Shown piece by piece: positions 27,546 to 36,910 of a stretch of DNA of 64,000 nucleotides (position 1 is the stretch's first letter; each line of letters begins with the position of its first letter). The stretch is from Gammaproteobacteria bacterium (GTDB lineage: Bacteria; Pseudomonadota; Gammaproteobacteria; Acidiferrobacterales; Sulfurifustaceae), in assembly GCA_016199745.1 (NCBI GenBank), contig JACQFZ010000013.1, forward strand, positions 1 through 64,000, in the 5' to 3' direction. Below the pieces are notes generated by a model that had not been told where the DNA came from, ran no database searches, and saw nothing but the letters and a program-made list of their open reading frames with translations. Position numbers and translations under genes: made by a program.

Positions 27546-29333
27546 TCAACTCGACGTCAGAAGCGCGGCGAAATTCTCGGCGGAAACAGGTCGGTTATAA
27601 AGGTAGCCCTGCGCCTGATCGCACTTCAGCAGCCGCAGCAAATTGGCCTGCTCCTCGGTTTCGACACCCTCGGCGACGACCTTGAAGTTAAGGTTATGAG
27701 CAAGCGTGATGATCGTGCTGACGATCCCGAGATAAGCAGAATCGGTGGTCATTTTAATGACGAAGGCGCGATCGATCTTGAGCTCATCGATCGGCAGCGT
27801 GACGAGATAGGCGAGCGAGGAGTAACCGGTGCCGAAGTCGTCGATGGCGATCGGTATGCCGATGTTTCGCAGTGCGCTTAGAATCTCGAATGCCCGTTGT
27901 CGGTCGGTCATCAACGTCCCTTCCGTGACTTCCATCGACACCACCGCTGATTCACTGCCCGCCGACTTGAGCAGGGCGTCGATGTCATGGACGAAGCCAC
28001 CGGTTTTTAGATGTGCGGCCGTAACGTTCACCGCGATTCTCGGCGCGCCGAGCCCCGCCTTGCGCCACGTGTACCAATCGGTAACGGCTCGACACAGCAC
28101 CTGCCGGTCGGCGGCGACGATCAAACCCGACGATTCGAGCGCTGGGATAAATTGCATCGGCATGACCAACCCGCGCGTCGGGCTGACCCAGCGTAGGAGC
28201 GCCTCCGCTCCGCAGATTTTGCCCGTGGCGAGGTCGATCTTGGGTTGGTAGTAGTTGACGAACTCTTCCCGATCGAGCGCCTTGTACAGTTCGGCTTCAA
28301 GCCGAAAATGTTGCCCGGCTATTTCATCCGTAGACTTGTCGTAGGCGCGGAACGGCTCATCCACGGTGCGGGCGCTTTGCAGCGCCTGTTCGGCGGATAT
28401 CAGCAGGGCGTCCATGGTCATCCCGTCGCCTGGAAAATAGGATGCGCCGATATGCGGCGGGCAATGGATTTGCTGCTCCTCGGTCCCGATCAATATCGTG
28501 TACGGCGCCGCCAGTGCCGGCGCAAGTTTTTGAACAACAAAATCGGACACCTCTGCCGGACCGGCATCGGGGACGAACAGAACAAAGAGTCCTCTCCTGA
28601 AAAAAGCCAGGATCGTTCCATCAGGGACGATCGTCTTCAACCGCTGTGTCGATTGCACGAGGATCATATCTGTCGTACGGGAGCCGAGTGCAGCGACGAT
28701 CTTATTCAGACGTTCCATCCCGATCAGCAGCAAGCCGCCTTGGCGGAGACGCGGCGCGGCGGCGATGAACTTTCTCTCAAAGGCAAAACTGTTGGGCAGT
28801 CCGGTCACCGCGTCGAGCGTTTTTGCGATCGATATTTCCCGGCGCAAGTTGAGCTGGGCGCCGACGGCGCCGGCGATGGTCGTCAGCGATTGTCGCTGTG
28901 CATCAGATAGTTCGCGTGGTACCCGGTCCAGCACGCACAGAGTGCCGATGGCGCTGCCGGGTTTTGTCGTGATCGGCATCCCCGCGTAAAAGCGGATGCT
29001 CGGGTCGCTCGTGACAAGAGGATTATTTCTGAAGCGCCTATCTGCTAACGCATCGGGTACGACGAACAGTTGTTCAGGTTCGTTGATGGCGTGCGCGCAG
29101 AAGGCGATGTCGCGCGGGGTCTCGGTTGCCGCCAGGCCGTGCCGGGATTTAAACCACTGGCGCTCGGCGTCCACCAAGGAAACGAGCGAAATTGGTGTAC
29201 CGCAGATAAAGGCGGCCAGTTTGGTAAGTCCGTCAAAGACTTCTTCGGACTCCGTGTCGAGAATATCCAGATCAACGAGTTCGGCAAGCCGCTCCAATTC
29301 GTTCGCGGGAATGACAGGTTGGGTAGACGCCAT
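27546..29333 (-). CDS. GAF - degenerate GGDEF - EAL protein, probable c-di-GMP phosphodiesterase
   Basis: 595 residues. A GAF domain fills about 10-165 (ISLVSLVDAERQWFKSRHGL, GMPITTKPGSAIGTLCVLD). A GGDEF-fold domain follows (TLDAVTGLPNSFAFER), but its catalytic loop reads FFRRGLFVLF, so cyclase activity is lost. The EAL domain (about 350-590) keeps the key motifs: AEALLRW, AVNVTAAHL, EVTEG, IDDFGTGYSS and AEGVETEEQ. It therefore probably hydrolyses c-di-GMP under control of the GAF ligand. No membrane span is seen. The ribosome-binding site is AAGGAGG. Confidence 0.93.
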   Translation of the reverse strand: MASTQPVIPANELERLAELVDLDILDTESEEVFDGLTKLAAFICGTPISLVSLVDAERQWFKSRHGLAATETPRDIAFCAHAINEPEQLFVVPDALADRRFRNNPLVTSDPSIRFYAGMPITTKPGSAIGTLCVLDRVPRELSDAQRQSLTTIAGAVGAQLNLRREISIAKTLDAVTGLPNSFAFERKFIAAAPRLRQGGLLLIGMERLNKIVAALGSRTTDMILVQSTQRLKTIVPDGTILAFFRRGLFVLFVPDAGPAEVSDFVVQKLAPALAAPYTILIGTEEQQIHCPPHIGASYFPGDGMTMDALLISAEQALQSARTVDEPFRAYDKSTDEIAGQHFRLEAELYKALDREEFVNYYQPKIDLATGKICGAEALLRWVSPTRGLVMPMQFIPALESSGLIVAADRQVLCRAVTDWYTWRKAGLGAPRIAVNVTAAHLKTGGFVHDIDALLKSAGSESAVVSMEVTEGTLMTDRQRAFEILSALRNIGIPIAIDDFGTGYSSLAYLVTLPIDELKIDRAFVIKMTTDSAYLGIVSTIITLAHNLNFKVVAEGVETEEQANLLRLLKCDQAQGYLYNRPVSAENFAALLTSS

Positions 29334-29460
29334 CGCTTACACCTCCTTGTGTTTAATCGAATACGAGTAAAGGTCGTAGCGCGTATTTTGGGGCTGCGCC
29401 CATCCTATTTATGTTGCCGCATATCCAGTGTGATGCTGCGGGAGCGGCGCTGATGTATGC

Positions 29461-30759
29461 CTAGTCGTCTCCGCGAATAATGAACGGCGGTGCAACATAA
29501 TCCGCCGGCAGATGTTCGGGTGGCATGGCAACGGCGTTGCCGCTGCGCAGCGCGGTGTAATGTGGCGAGAGAATCTCCACGCCGGCGTGGTGGAAACGAT
29601 CCTGGATATGTTGATGTAACGCCGAATAGATCGTCGATTTCTTTTGCGCCTCGCGGGTGTAGGCGTTCAACTGGTAGGAGACGTAGAAGTCGTCCAGGCT
29701 GGTCTGCAGAACGAACGGCGTCGGGTCCTGCAGGACATGTTCGGTATCGCGAGCGGCGTCGAGGAGCAGGTCGTGTACTTTGCGCCACGGCACGTCGTAG
29801 CCGATGGTAACGGTGGTCGGCAGGATCAGCCCGCGCCCGTGCGCCTCCGAGCTGTAGTTGATGATGTGGTTCGCGAGCATGATCGAGTTCGGCACGGTGA
29901 CGACGACGTTTTTGATCGTGCGCAGGTGCGTGGCGATCAGCGTTTTGCCGACGATGTCGCCTTCGGTTTCGTTGACTTTGACGCGGTCGCCGATTTGAAA
30001 CGCGCGCGTATACGTCAACACCACGCCGGCAATGAGATTCGAGATCGCCGGACCCGAACCGAACGAAAGTAGTACACCGACGAAGATCGACACGCCCTGA
30101 AACGCCGGTGAGTTCGCGCCCGGTAGGTAAGGAAAGGCCACGACCGCGGCGAACGTGATAATCGTGAAGCGCGCGATCTTGTACGTGGTATCCGACCAGT
30201 CGGGATGAAAACCCTTGAAGTGCAGCGTGCCCTTGCCCAATTCGTTGAAGATTACGTGGACGAATTTCGTAAGCAGTGTGGTCAGCGCGATCACGACGGC
30301 AAGCACGCCGATATTAGGCAGGTAATCCACGAAAGCGCGCCAGACCATCCACAGCGGTGTGGTCAGTGCCGCGAGCAGCACGGTCGCGTAGCCCCGCGTC
30401 GCGGGGAAGAAGCTGAAGACCAGCGAGATATAGAAATAAAGCGCGAGCGCCAAGAATATCAATGCCAAGATCTGAACGCCGCGTCGCAATGTCCGCGCCA
30501 TGCGTGCGCCCGAGACCAATTCGGCCTTCTGCCAACGCACGACGAGCCGCCCGCTGGCATGCCGTGCGTCGATGCCGCGGCGCAGCGCAGCACTGGCGGC
30601 GAGCAGTAGTAGGAAGAACGTGATGAAGCCGATAGTGGCGAATGCCGTATAGGTCGTGGCTTGTGCCAGGCTGCCGTGAATCACCGCGTCGGATTCGGCA
30701 GCTGTCGCCGACGGCAGCGTCGCCAGCAGTGTTATAAAAAGTACCAAGCGCTTATACAT
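29461..30759 (-). CDS. Mechanosensitive ion channel of the MscS family
   Basis: 432 residues. A signal-like N-terminus (LFITLLATLPSATAAE) is followed by four or five membrane spans. The pore helix and beta domain read FVGVLLSFGSGPAISNLIAGVVLTYTRAFQIGDRVKV, then TIKNVVVTVPNSIMLANHIINYS. It resembles the medium-size MscS-like channels rather than the minimal E. coli MscS. It opens under membrane tension. The C-terminal cytoplasmic vestibule ends about residue 400 with a short tail. The ribosome-binding site is TCAGGAGAC. Confidence 0.92.
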   Translation of the reverse strand: MYKRLVLFITLLATLPSATAAESDAVIHGSLAQATTYTAFATIGFITFFLLLLAASAALRRGIDARHASGRLVVRWQKAELVSGARMARTLRRGVQILALIFLALALYFYISLVFSFFPATRGYATVLLAALTTPLWMVWRAFVDYLPNIGVLAVVIALTTLLTKFVHVIFNELGKGTLHFKGFHPDWSDTTYKIARFTIITFAAVVAFPYLPGANSPAFQGVSIFVGVLLSFGSGPAISNLIAGVVLTYTRAFQIGDRVKVNETEGDIVGKTLIATHLRTIKNVVVTVPNSIMLANHIINYSSEAHGRGLILPTTVTIGYDVPWRKVHDLLLDAARDTEHVLQDPTPFVLQTSLDDFYVSYQLNAYTREAQKKSTIYSALHQHIQDRFHHAGVEILSPHYTALRSGNAVAMPPEHLPADYVAPPFIIRGDD

Positions 30760-30802
30760 CGCGAGTCTCCTGAATTTGTCGAATAGGGCAGAAGGTCATT
30801 CG

Positions 30803-31951
30803 TCAATTGGCGCTGACTTCAACATTGATGACGTCGGAATAGGTGCCGGCGGTTTCGTCGCCAGAGAGCGTACCGACCGTGAATTCGATGGGAAACGCGA
30901 TACCGGTTGCGGGCGTGGTGCCGGTGTTGGCGATGACCTGCACCGGTGCGCCGGTGGAAAGATCGACGCCGCCGCCGTTAAAGATGACGCTATAGGGGAC
31001 GACGTCTGCAATCGTGGGTGCGCGCGTGTGTGTCAGCAGTTGGCGATTCTGCGATTGCAGGGTTACGACGTAGCCGTTGTTGCTGCGCACCACGACGTCG
31101 AAGCCGCGCTGTGCGCCGCTTTCGAGCGTACCGAAATCGACCCGTTGCGTCGTTTCGCTGATATCGAAGCGCTTGCCGGATTCGACCAGCGAGACATCGA
31201 CGCTGCTGTCCACGTGCGCCCGGAATGTGATGGTTTTGGTGGCCTCCAGCGTGGGATTGAGCAACAGCAAGCCGCTGTAGAGACTCAACGTCAAATTACC
31301 GTCGGTGTAGGGCGTGCCCGAGGCCGGAACCACCTGCTGCGGATGGATAACCCAGAAAAATTTATGCGTGTTGGTTTGGGTCAGTGCCACGGCCACGGGA
31401 AAACTGCCGCTGATGATTTCGCTTTGCGTCGCGGTCGGCAGTGCCTTGAAAACACCGCTCTTGCCGCCGTCCGTATAAGCGTTGTAATTCAGCTTGTTCA
31501 CCATCTCGGATAATTTGCGCTGATTAAAGTCGCCCGATTGCCCCGCACTTAACGTCAGGAAGTACTCGCAGGTCGCGCCGGTCGCTTCTCCGCGCACTTC
31601 TATGCTCACGGTTTGCAGATATTCCTGCGGATCGTAGACGGCGTAGCCGCCACTGCCGCCTTCGAACGTCGCGAGCGACGGCACATTACCGAAAGTCAGA
31701 TTGATGCACAGCGCATGGGCCTCATGTGCGAACAGTAGGAACGGGCAGAAGAATATAGTCAGTCGTTTAATCCTAGAAACGACAGTTGAAGTACAACATC
31801 TGTGCAATGTACCGATGTCAAACGTCTTTCCCTCACCCCATCCCCTCTCTCGGAGGGAGAGGGGCTTTACTCCCTTCTCCCACCGGGAGAAGGGTCGGGG
31901 ATGAGGGAGCGCGGCGTTTCCGTTTATGCCAATCGCCATCTTTAGGTTCAT
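30803..31951 (-). CDS. Chaperone-usher pilus subunit, probable tip adhesin, with repeat-encoded N-terminus
   Basis: 382 residues from the ATG at 31951, which overlaps the usher stop (ATGA) and has a good AGGAGAAC site. Residues about 13-42 are encoded by a palindromic C/G-rich repeat. Only after it comes a signal peptide (RLTIFFCPFLLFAHEAHALC). A TTG at 31807 would start 334 residues just before the signal and may be used instead. The mature part ends in a pilin-like domain (RVDFGTLESGAQRGFDVVVR, TYSDVINVEVSAN) of SCPU-like type. As last gene of the operon with an extra N-terminal domain, a tip adhesin is inferred. Confidence 0.75.
   Translation of the reverse strand: MNLKMAIGINGNAALPHPRPFSRWEKGVKPLSLRERGWGEGKTFDIGTLHRCCTSTVVSRIKRLTIFFCPFLLFAHEAHALCINLTFGNVPSLATFEGGSGGYAVYDPQEYLQTVSIEVRGEATGATCEYFLTLSAGQSGDFNQRKLSEMVNKLNYNAYTDGGKSGVFKALPTATQSEIISGSFPVAVALTQTNTHKFFWVIHPQQVVPASGTPYTDGNLTLSLYSGLLLLNPTLEATKTITFRAHVDSSVDVSLVESGKRFDISETTQRVDFGTLESGAQRGFDVVVRSNNGYVVTLQSQNRQLLTHTRAPTIADVVPYSVIFNGGGVDLSTGAPVQVIANTGTTPATGIAFPIEFTVGTLSGDETAGTYSDVINVEVSAN
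31829..31909. repeat. Palindromic C/G-rich repeat inside the pilus tip gene
   Basis: About 81 bp: two hairpins (CCTCTCTCGGAGGGAGAGG and CTTCTCCCACCGGGAGAAG) lie inside outer arms CCCTCACCCCATCCC and GGGGATGAGGGA. It is read in frame by the minus-strand pilus gene. It belongs to the same broad class of hairpins as those at 34526, 48544 and 54682. Confidence 0.75.
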
Positions 31952-34443
31952 GGGTTGTTCTCCTGATCCGCCGTAACGGGAAGCGTTAATATTCCGGCTC
32001 GCATCGGCCCGGCGGTGTTTTCAGGGATAGTGAGAGAAAGCGTCACACCGGGGAAACTGAAAAATTGCATGAGGTACTGACCCGGCTTCAATTTTTCGAT
32101 GCGGAAGCGGCCGGCACGGTTGGTGAAGAAAGTTTCCGGCGTGGCGCCGGGTTGATCGGCCAGCCGTATGCTTCCCGCTTGCAGCGCCACCGGCGTGTTG
32201 TCTTGATATTGCAGCGTGCCGTCGAGCAACACGTTGGCGTCACTGCCGAGGCGCACGAGCGTGCCGCTGCGGTAGCTGGGATAGAACGTGTAGATGCCGT
32301 CGCCGGCGTCGAAGCCGGGTGGCAAGCTGGCGGCGTCCACGCGTACCGTGCGGTAGAGATAAGGCGTCAAATCCGGCAGCACTGCCGGGCCCCAGCCGTC
32401 GGTGGTGGTTTCGTAAATACGTTCTTCATTATCACGGCGGCCCTGCGGATTGATGCCGATGGGATATTCTTGAATCGACGGATCGGGCGCGAACATCGCA
32501 AAGCTGTTACTGACCGGCCGCGACGACGCCACGTGACCGCCGGCATAAACCATCGCCGAGGCAAAGCGCAGCTCACTGCGCGATTCGGTGGTATTCGACG
32601 AGCCGTCGGCATTGTCGAACGGCGTGACGATATCGTGGCTCGCTGTCACTTCGCCGCGTCCGCCGTAGTAGGTGATGCTGCCGCTGCCGTCATAGCGGTC
32701 TTGCGTACGCACAACGCCGGCCGAGGCGCTCACGCTCTGCGCGCGGCTTTCCTGCGCGTAGTTCCACTCGGCGCGTGTCGTCTTGCTGAAACTGTCGTAG
32801 CTGCTGTGGATCGACTGGCGTGAATCCCGTGGTGTCCAGCTGAGACTCACGAACATGCCGTAGTCCTCAATTGCGCGTTGTTGGAAATTGACATTGATAT
32901 GGATGCCGTCCGGCAGTTGCTTGTCGAGCGACAAGGCATAATTCCAGTCGTCACGCGCGTTCCCGCGGCTGGTTTGGTAGCCGCCGCCGACGCCGAGACT
33001 GACGGTCGACGACCATTGCTGGCTGTAACGCGCAATGACTTGATGCGACCAAACATTATCCGGCTGCAACAGGCCGAGCGGCGCGAAGTGCTCGCTGCGA
33101 GAGTTCGCTAGTAGCGTGAAATTCTGGGTGCCCCTGAATTTGCCGTCATCCTCGGTTTTCCCTCGATCGACAATTTGGTATTGGATTTGCCAGGCGGAGC
33201 CGTTGTCGCCGTTTTCAAGATGGCTGCCCGCGGCATCCGCGCGAAAAACTCCCCACGGGGTACCCATGGTCGCATCGACGCCGGCCATGCGCTGCCTCCG
33301 ATCGACCTGCAGATTGCCGCCGAGCGTGAAATGATCGCTCACACTATAACGATGAAAGGCCGACAACACCGGTTGGTCGGAATCATATTCTCGTTCACGG
33401 TTCATGGTCGTGGAGATGATGCCGACGTTGTAGGCAAACTTGTGTAGCCCGGCCGCGAGGAGATTGGCGTCGCTGACGATATCAAACGTTTTTACTTCCA
33501 CGCGCCCGCTGGCATCGGTGATGATCAATTTGACGTTGTTGCTGCCGTTGACCACCGGAAAGTCGGTGATGTCGAAGGGACCGGAGTTGAGCTGCAGGGT
33601 TTGCACCTTGCGGTCATTGACGTAAATATCCACGCGCGAAGGTGTATTCAAAAAGAAGGAGGTCCGGCCGGTCGGCTCCGAAACGCGATAGGGCTGCAAA
33701 TCGAAATTGCGCGCCACCGTCAGGCCGAGTATCGGCTGGAAACTTTGGAAACCCTCGACCGGGTAGGAAAGATCGCCGAGCGCGGTTCGGATCATGTCGT
33801 CCGGGACGTCATGCACTAGTCTCGTGTCGCCGCGCTGCCACGGGCGCGCATCGTTCTCGATGTAATCGCCGCTCGCTTCCAGTACCCACCCGTTCATGTT
33901 CAGCGCGCCGTCCGCACTCAGGCGCAAAGGTTGCCGCCCGTCGTTCTGCGACGGCTGGCCGCTGTCGACGTAATCCTGCGCGCCGAAGATGTTGAGATAA
34001 GCCGAGACTACACTGGGCGGCGTGATGGGTTTGTTGGAGATGTCAAAATCACGGCGCGCCCGCAACGATCGCTGTATTTTATTTTCCGAGGGAATGGTAA
34101 CGACAAGAGCGATCAATTCTTCGTCGAAGCGCCAATCGATGCCGCTCCGCGCTCCGTCTTTCAAGCGGATAAACCCTTGCACGGTGGCGGTGGCGATGGC
34201 CCGCCACTTTTCTTCCGGCACTCGGTCTTTCAGCATCGCCAGCACTGGTGCGGCCTGCACGTAGCTTTGCGCCGCGTTCGGCATGACAAGCATCTGCACC
34301 ATGCCGAGTTGACGCTGGTCCAGATAAAGCGGCACGGAAATCGGAACCGCCTCCGGCGGAAAGTCAGCCGCCAAACTAACGGCGCACGGAAATATCCAAC
34401 AGGGCAGGATGAGCCAGGCTAAAAAAATTCGGATTATTGGCAC
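31948..34443 (-). CDS. Fimbrial outer membrane usher protein
   Basis: 831 residues from a GTG at 34443 just before a signal peptide (VPIIRIFLAWLILPCWIFPCAVSLA); the frame extends to an ATG at 34533, but that part is partly repeat DNA. Ushers form the outer membrane pore that takes chaperone-subunit complexes and assembles the pilus. The barrel is recognised by GDLSYPVEGFQSFQPILGLTVARNFDLQPY, RTSFFLNTPSRVDIYVNDRKVQTLQL and GPFDITDFPVVNGSNNVKLIITD. The C-terminal domain has GRFRIEKLKPGQYLMQF. It is closer to archaic or CS1-type ushers than to FimD. Confidence 0.9.
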   Translation of the reverse strand: MPIIRIFLAWLILPCWIFPCAVSLAADFPPEAVPISVPLYLDQRQLGMVQMLVMPNAAQSYVQAAPVLAMLKDRVPEEKWRAIATATVQGFIRLKDGARSGIDWRFDEELIALVVTIPSENKIQRSLRARRDFDISNKPITPPSVVSAYLNIFGAQDYVDSGQPSQNDGRQPLRLSADGALNMNGWVLEASGDYIENDARPWQRGDTRLVHDVPDDMIRTALGDLSYPVEGFQSFQPILGLTVARNFDLQPYRVSEPTGRTSFFLNTPSRVDIYVNDRKVQTLQLNSGPFDITDFPVVNGSNNVKLIITDASGRVEVKTFDIVSDANLLAAGLHKFAYNVGIISTTMNREREYDSDQPVLSAFHRYSVSDHFTLGGNLQVDRRQRMAGVDATMGTPWGVFRADAAGSHLENGDNGSAWQIQYQIVDRGKTEDDGKFRGTQNFTLLANSRSEHFAPLGLLQPDNVWSHQVIARYSQQWSSTVSLGVGGGYQTSRGNARDDWNYALSLDKQLPDGIHINVNFQQRAIEDYGMFVSLSWTPRDSRQSIHSSYDSFSKTTRAEWNYAQESRAQSVSASAGVVRTQDRYDGSGSITYYGGRGEVTASHDIVTPFDNADGSSNTTESRSELRFASAMVYAGGHVASSRPVSNSFAMFAPDPSIQEYPIGINPQGRRDNEERIYETTTDGWGPAVLPDLTPYLYRTVRVDAASLPPGFDAGDGIYTFYPSYRSGTLVRLGSDANVLLDGTLQYQDNTPVALQAGSIRLADQPGATPETFFTNRAGRFRIEKLKPGQYLMQFFSFPGVTLSLTIPENTAGPMRAGILTLPVTADQENNP

Positions 34444-34525
34444 GTGATCATTTTGGGGGCCGCTGTTTAATTTCCTCTCCCTACGGGATGGTGCCAGGGA
34501 GTTGTCATTGGAAAAGCACGGCATT

Positions 34526-34561
34526 TCCCTCACCCCAACCCCTCTCCCGGAGGGAGAGGGG
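34526..34561. repeat. C/G-rich palindromic repeat between chaperone and usher genes
   Basis: CCCTCACCCCAACCCCTCTC followed by CCGGAGGGAGAGGGG forms a strong hairpin (CCCCTCTCCC/GGGAGAGGGG). It is a copy of the arm seen at 31829. It may act as a transcript-stabilising or attenuating hairpin between the two pilus genes. Confidence 0.7.
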
Positions 34562-34578
34562 TAATATCCGTGTTTCCC

Positions 34579-35325
34579 CTAGAACGCCTGCTTGTCGTAG
34601 GTGAAATCGATCTGCTTCACTTTCCCGGTGAGTTCCTTGGGCCGCGGGATCATGAATTGCCGCCGGTGTTTGGCCAGAACGCTCTCGCCGGTAATGCCCT
34701 TAAGCTGATTCTCGCCGGTAAGGCTGATGGTGTTGCCCTTGTCGTCCTTGAGGTCGAGTTTCAGGTTGCGCAACAGGGCATGCTGAGTACCGCGATTGTG
34801 CAGCACGATCTCGAGCATCTTGTTGCCCACCGCGTCCTGCGTTGTGCCGGAGAAATCGAGCGTGACATTTTGCGTAAGGCCGGGTGGCGTGACGAACAAC
34901 GCGCCGCGGTAGGAGACAAGAAATTTGACCGCGCTGTTTTTCGGGTTTTCCTTGTTGAGATTGACCGGCAATTGTTCGGCGATGATGCGGTAGGATTTTT
35001 CTTCCTTGAGCTTGGCGTCGCCGGTCCACTGCACGCGCACGGAGCGGCTGGCGTGCGGTTCCAGCACCATTTGCGCCGGGTAAATCGCGAAATCCTTCTC
35101 GGCGTCGACATTTTTCTCGCCACCGTCGACGTCGACCTCGCGCGTCATGATGCGAATCTGCACCGATGCAGGTTCATTCGTATTGTTCTCGACGGTGAAA
35201 AGTTGGTTCGCGCCGGCGCCAGAGGGTTCGAACTTCGCCCGGAACGGCGAGAAGCGGAAGGCGTGGGCTTCCTGCGCGACCACCACAGAAACCACGAAGA
35301 TAAAAACGAACATTAGTTTTCGCAT
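34579..35325 (-). CDS. Periplasmic pilus chaperone (PapD-like)
   Basis: 248 residues. The signal peptide is RKLMFVFIFVVSVVVAQEAHA. Two Ig-like domains follow: domain 1 has FTVENNTNEPASVQIRIMTREVD and VRVQWTGDAKLKEEKSYRIIAEQLPVNL, where the long insert and IIAEQLPV are typical of PapD-type chaperones; domain 2 begins near RGALFVTPPG. It folds subunits by donor-strand complementation and passes them to the usher encoded next. It lies directly downstream of the pilin gene (9 bp). Confidence 0.92.
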   Translation of the reverse strand: MRKLMFVFIFVVSVVVAQEAHAFRFSPFRAKFEPSGAGANQLFTVENNTNEPASVQIRIMTREVDVDGGEKNVDAEKDFAIYPAQMVLEPHASRSVRVQWTGDAKLKEEKSYRIIAEQLPVNLNKENPKNSAVKFLVSYRGALFVTPPGLTQNVTLDFSGTTQDAVGNKMLEIVLHNRGTQHALLRNLKLDLKDDKGNTISLTGENQLKGITGESVLAKHRRQFMIPRPKELTGKVKQIDFTYDKQAF

Positions 35326-35333
35326 GGGAGCCT

Positions 35334-35834
35334 CTACTTAGCCGAGATAGTGAAGATGAGCGTTTCGTCGTAGGTGTTGGTCACGGTGCCGGTAAGCGTT
35401 TCGTCTGCCGGATACGTGATGGCGACGTTCTTCTGCACGCCGAAAGCCGGCAGGGTACTGTCCGTGACCAGCCCGCCCGGCGGAACCGAAATACCGTTGT
35501 AGTTAATAGTGAAGGGGTGTGAATCGGTGCTGATGACATCGACGAACATGCCGGTGTGATCGCCCGAATTGGACGCTGTCAGGGTGACGGTATAGCCATC
35601 GGGGCTGTTGCAGGTCTCGGTCACCGTGGCGACATGCCGGTTGGAATGGCCGGCGGAAATGTCGGGGATGTTATCGGCGCCGGTTTCCTGCTGTACCAGG
35701 AGATCGCAGGCTATCGGTACGTTGCCGGTGATGGTGACTTGTCCCGTCGTCGCGGCGGTCGCAAGCGGAACAGAAAGGTAACCGCTCCCAAACAGTAACA
35801 CCGTAATAACGTAGGTAAACATGAAACGTTTCAT
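35334..35834 (-). CDS. Pilin-like structural subunit of the chaperone-usher operon
   Basis: 166 residues from the ATG at 35834 (an ATG at 35822 is also possible); the frame extends to 35891 without signal-like sequence. The signal peptide ends near SVPLATAATTG. The mature domain has two Cys (VPIACDLLVQ and VTETCNSPDG) and the alternating beta pattern of a pilin, ending DETLIFTISAK. It is the first gene of the operon, so it is probably the major shaft subunit. Sequence similarity to named families is weak by eye. Confidence 0.8.
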   Translation of the reverse strand: MKRFMFTYVITVLLFGSGYLSVPLATAATTGQVTITGNVPIACDLLVQQETGADNIPDISAGHSNRHVATVTETCNSPDGYTVTLTASNSGDHTGMFVDVISTDSHPFTINYNGISVPPGGLVTDSTLPAFGVQKNVAITYPADETLTGTVTNTYDETLIFTISAK

Positions 35835-36217
35835 GAGAGGCACCGTTAGGTTGGAGGACGTTGGGGGAGGAGATCGGATAATGCACGGCATTGCGAACCG
35901 CGCTGCGCGTTGGGGAAAGCGCAGCGATGGTATGCAGTAGGAGGTGGGCGCGGACAGCCGGGCGAAAGCACGATGTGCCGATGCCGTGCGCCAAGACGAT
36001 ATTTATTCTCGGTGAGAAGCGCTGTGACTGCATCGGCCTTCCTGGCCATCGACGCCGCTTCCTGTGGTGATCCCCAAGTAAAGCCGTGCAGCTGGTAGAG
36101 TCAAGGAAAGAAATCGTCAACCGGCGCTCTCGCCGGGTTTCGAGCGGGAATTGGGTGTTCCCGACACCGTATTTCCCAACGTGTTCGCCATTGATGGCTC
36201 ACGCCTGGCGGATGCGT
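35835..36217. other. Pilus-cobalamin intergenic region
   Basis: No convincing gene is seen; ORFs here lack family features and ribosome-binding sites. The stretch must hold the pilus operon promoter (minus strand) and the 3' end of the cobalamin operon transcript. I looked for a c-di-GMP riboswitch because of the neighbouring pilus genes and did not find its conserved elements. Confidence 0.35.
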
Positions 36218-36910
36218 CTAAGAGGCATTTGCCGGTTCGATCTGGCTCGCCATGGGTTTGCGCGTGCGGATCAGCATAATGCTCATGTCGGTGAAGTCGC
36301 GCGACCGGCATTCGCCCAACGTGCCGCGCCACTCGGCATCGGCGCGCGTTAGATTTTCCCAGACCTCGACCGGGTGTTCCGGCGGAATTCCTTTTTCAAC
36401 AAGATAGGTCGCGATGTGACGTGGCATGAAATCCCAAGGGCAGGGGATGACGATGGCGTTGCGATCGTCTTGCAGCACGTGTACCAGATGACGCTTGAAG
36501 GGTTCGAGGTCGCCGCGGCGGTGGAACGTGACGAAGGTGGTCTCATCGAAGCAGACCTTACCGCGCGACGCCATGATTTGCGCCGACGAGATGCCGGGGA
36601 GCGTTTCCACCGGATGGCCGCAGGCGCGCTCGACACGCTCCAGGTACTGAAAGCCGCTGAAGTGAATGTCACCCATGAAGACGACGACACAACGTTTGCC
36701 GGCGTGGTGGGAAACAGCGACCTGCGCCAATTTTTCGGTCTGATCTTTGTAGCCCATGGTGACGATCTCCGCCGTCGCCGGGATCAGGCTGCGGACGACG
36801 TTGACCACGGCATCGAAGCCGGCGACAACGTCGGCGTTGCGGATCAAGTCGGCGCCGCGTTGCGTTAAGTAGCCGGTGTCACCGGGGCCTGCGCCTATGC
36901 AGATAATCAT
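36218..36910 (-). CDS. cbiE: Precorrin-6Y/cobalt-precorrin-7 C5-methyltransferase subunit CbiE
   Basis: 230 residues of the tetrapyrrole methylase fold. The N-terminal loop [22 protein letters not shown] binds [17 protein letters not shown] and SIMLIRT are CbiE-like. It methylates C5. In most bacteria the partner CbiT (C15 methylation and decarboxylation) is fused (CobL) or adjacent; here no CbiT domain follows and none is seen elsewhere in the window. It is the last gene of the minus-strand cobalamin operon and overlaps cobA by 4 bp. Confidence 0.85.
   Translation of the reverse strand: MIICIGAGPGDTGYLTQRGADLIRNADVVAGFDAVVNVVRSLIPATAEIVTMGYKDQTEKLAQVAVSHHAGKRCVVVFMGDIHFSGFQYLERVERACGHPVETLPGISSAQIMASRGKVCFDETTFVTFHRRGDLEPFKRHLVHVLQDDRNAIVIPCPWDFMPRHIATYLVEKGIPPEHPVEVWENLTRADAEWRGTLGECRSRDFTDMSIMLIRTRKPMASQIEPANAS

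Noticed and set aside
35892-36217. Possible c-di-GMP riboswitch upstream of the pilus operon
   Set aside because: The conserved GEMM elements could not be found on either strand.
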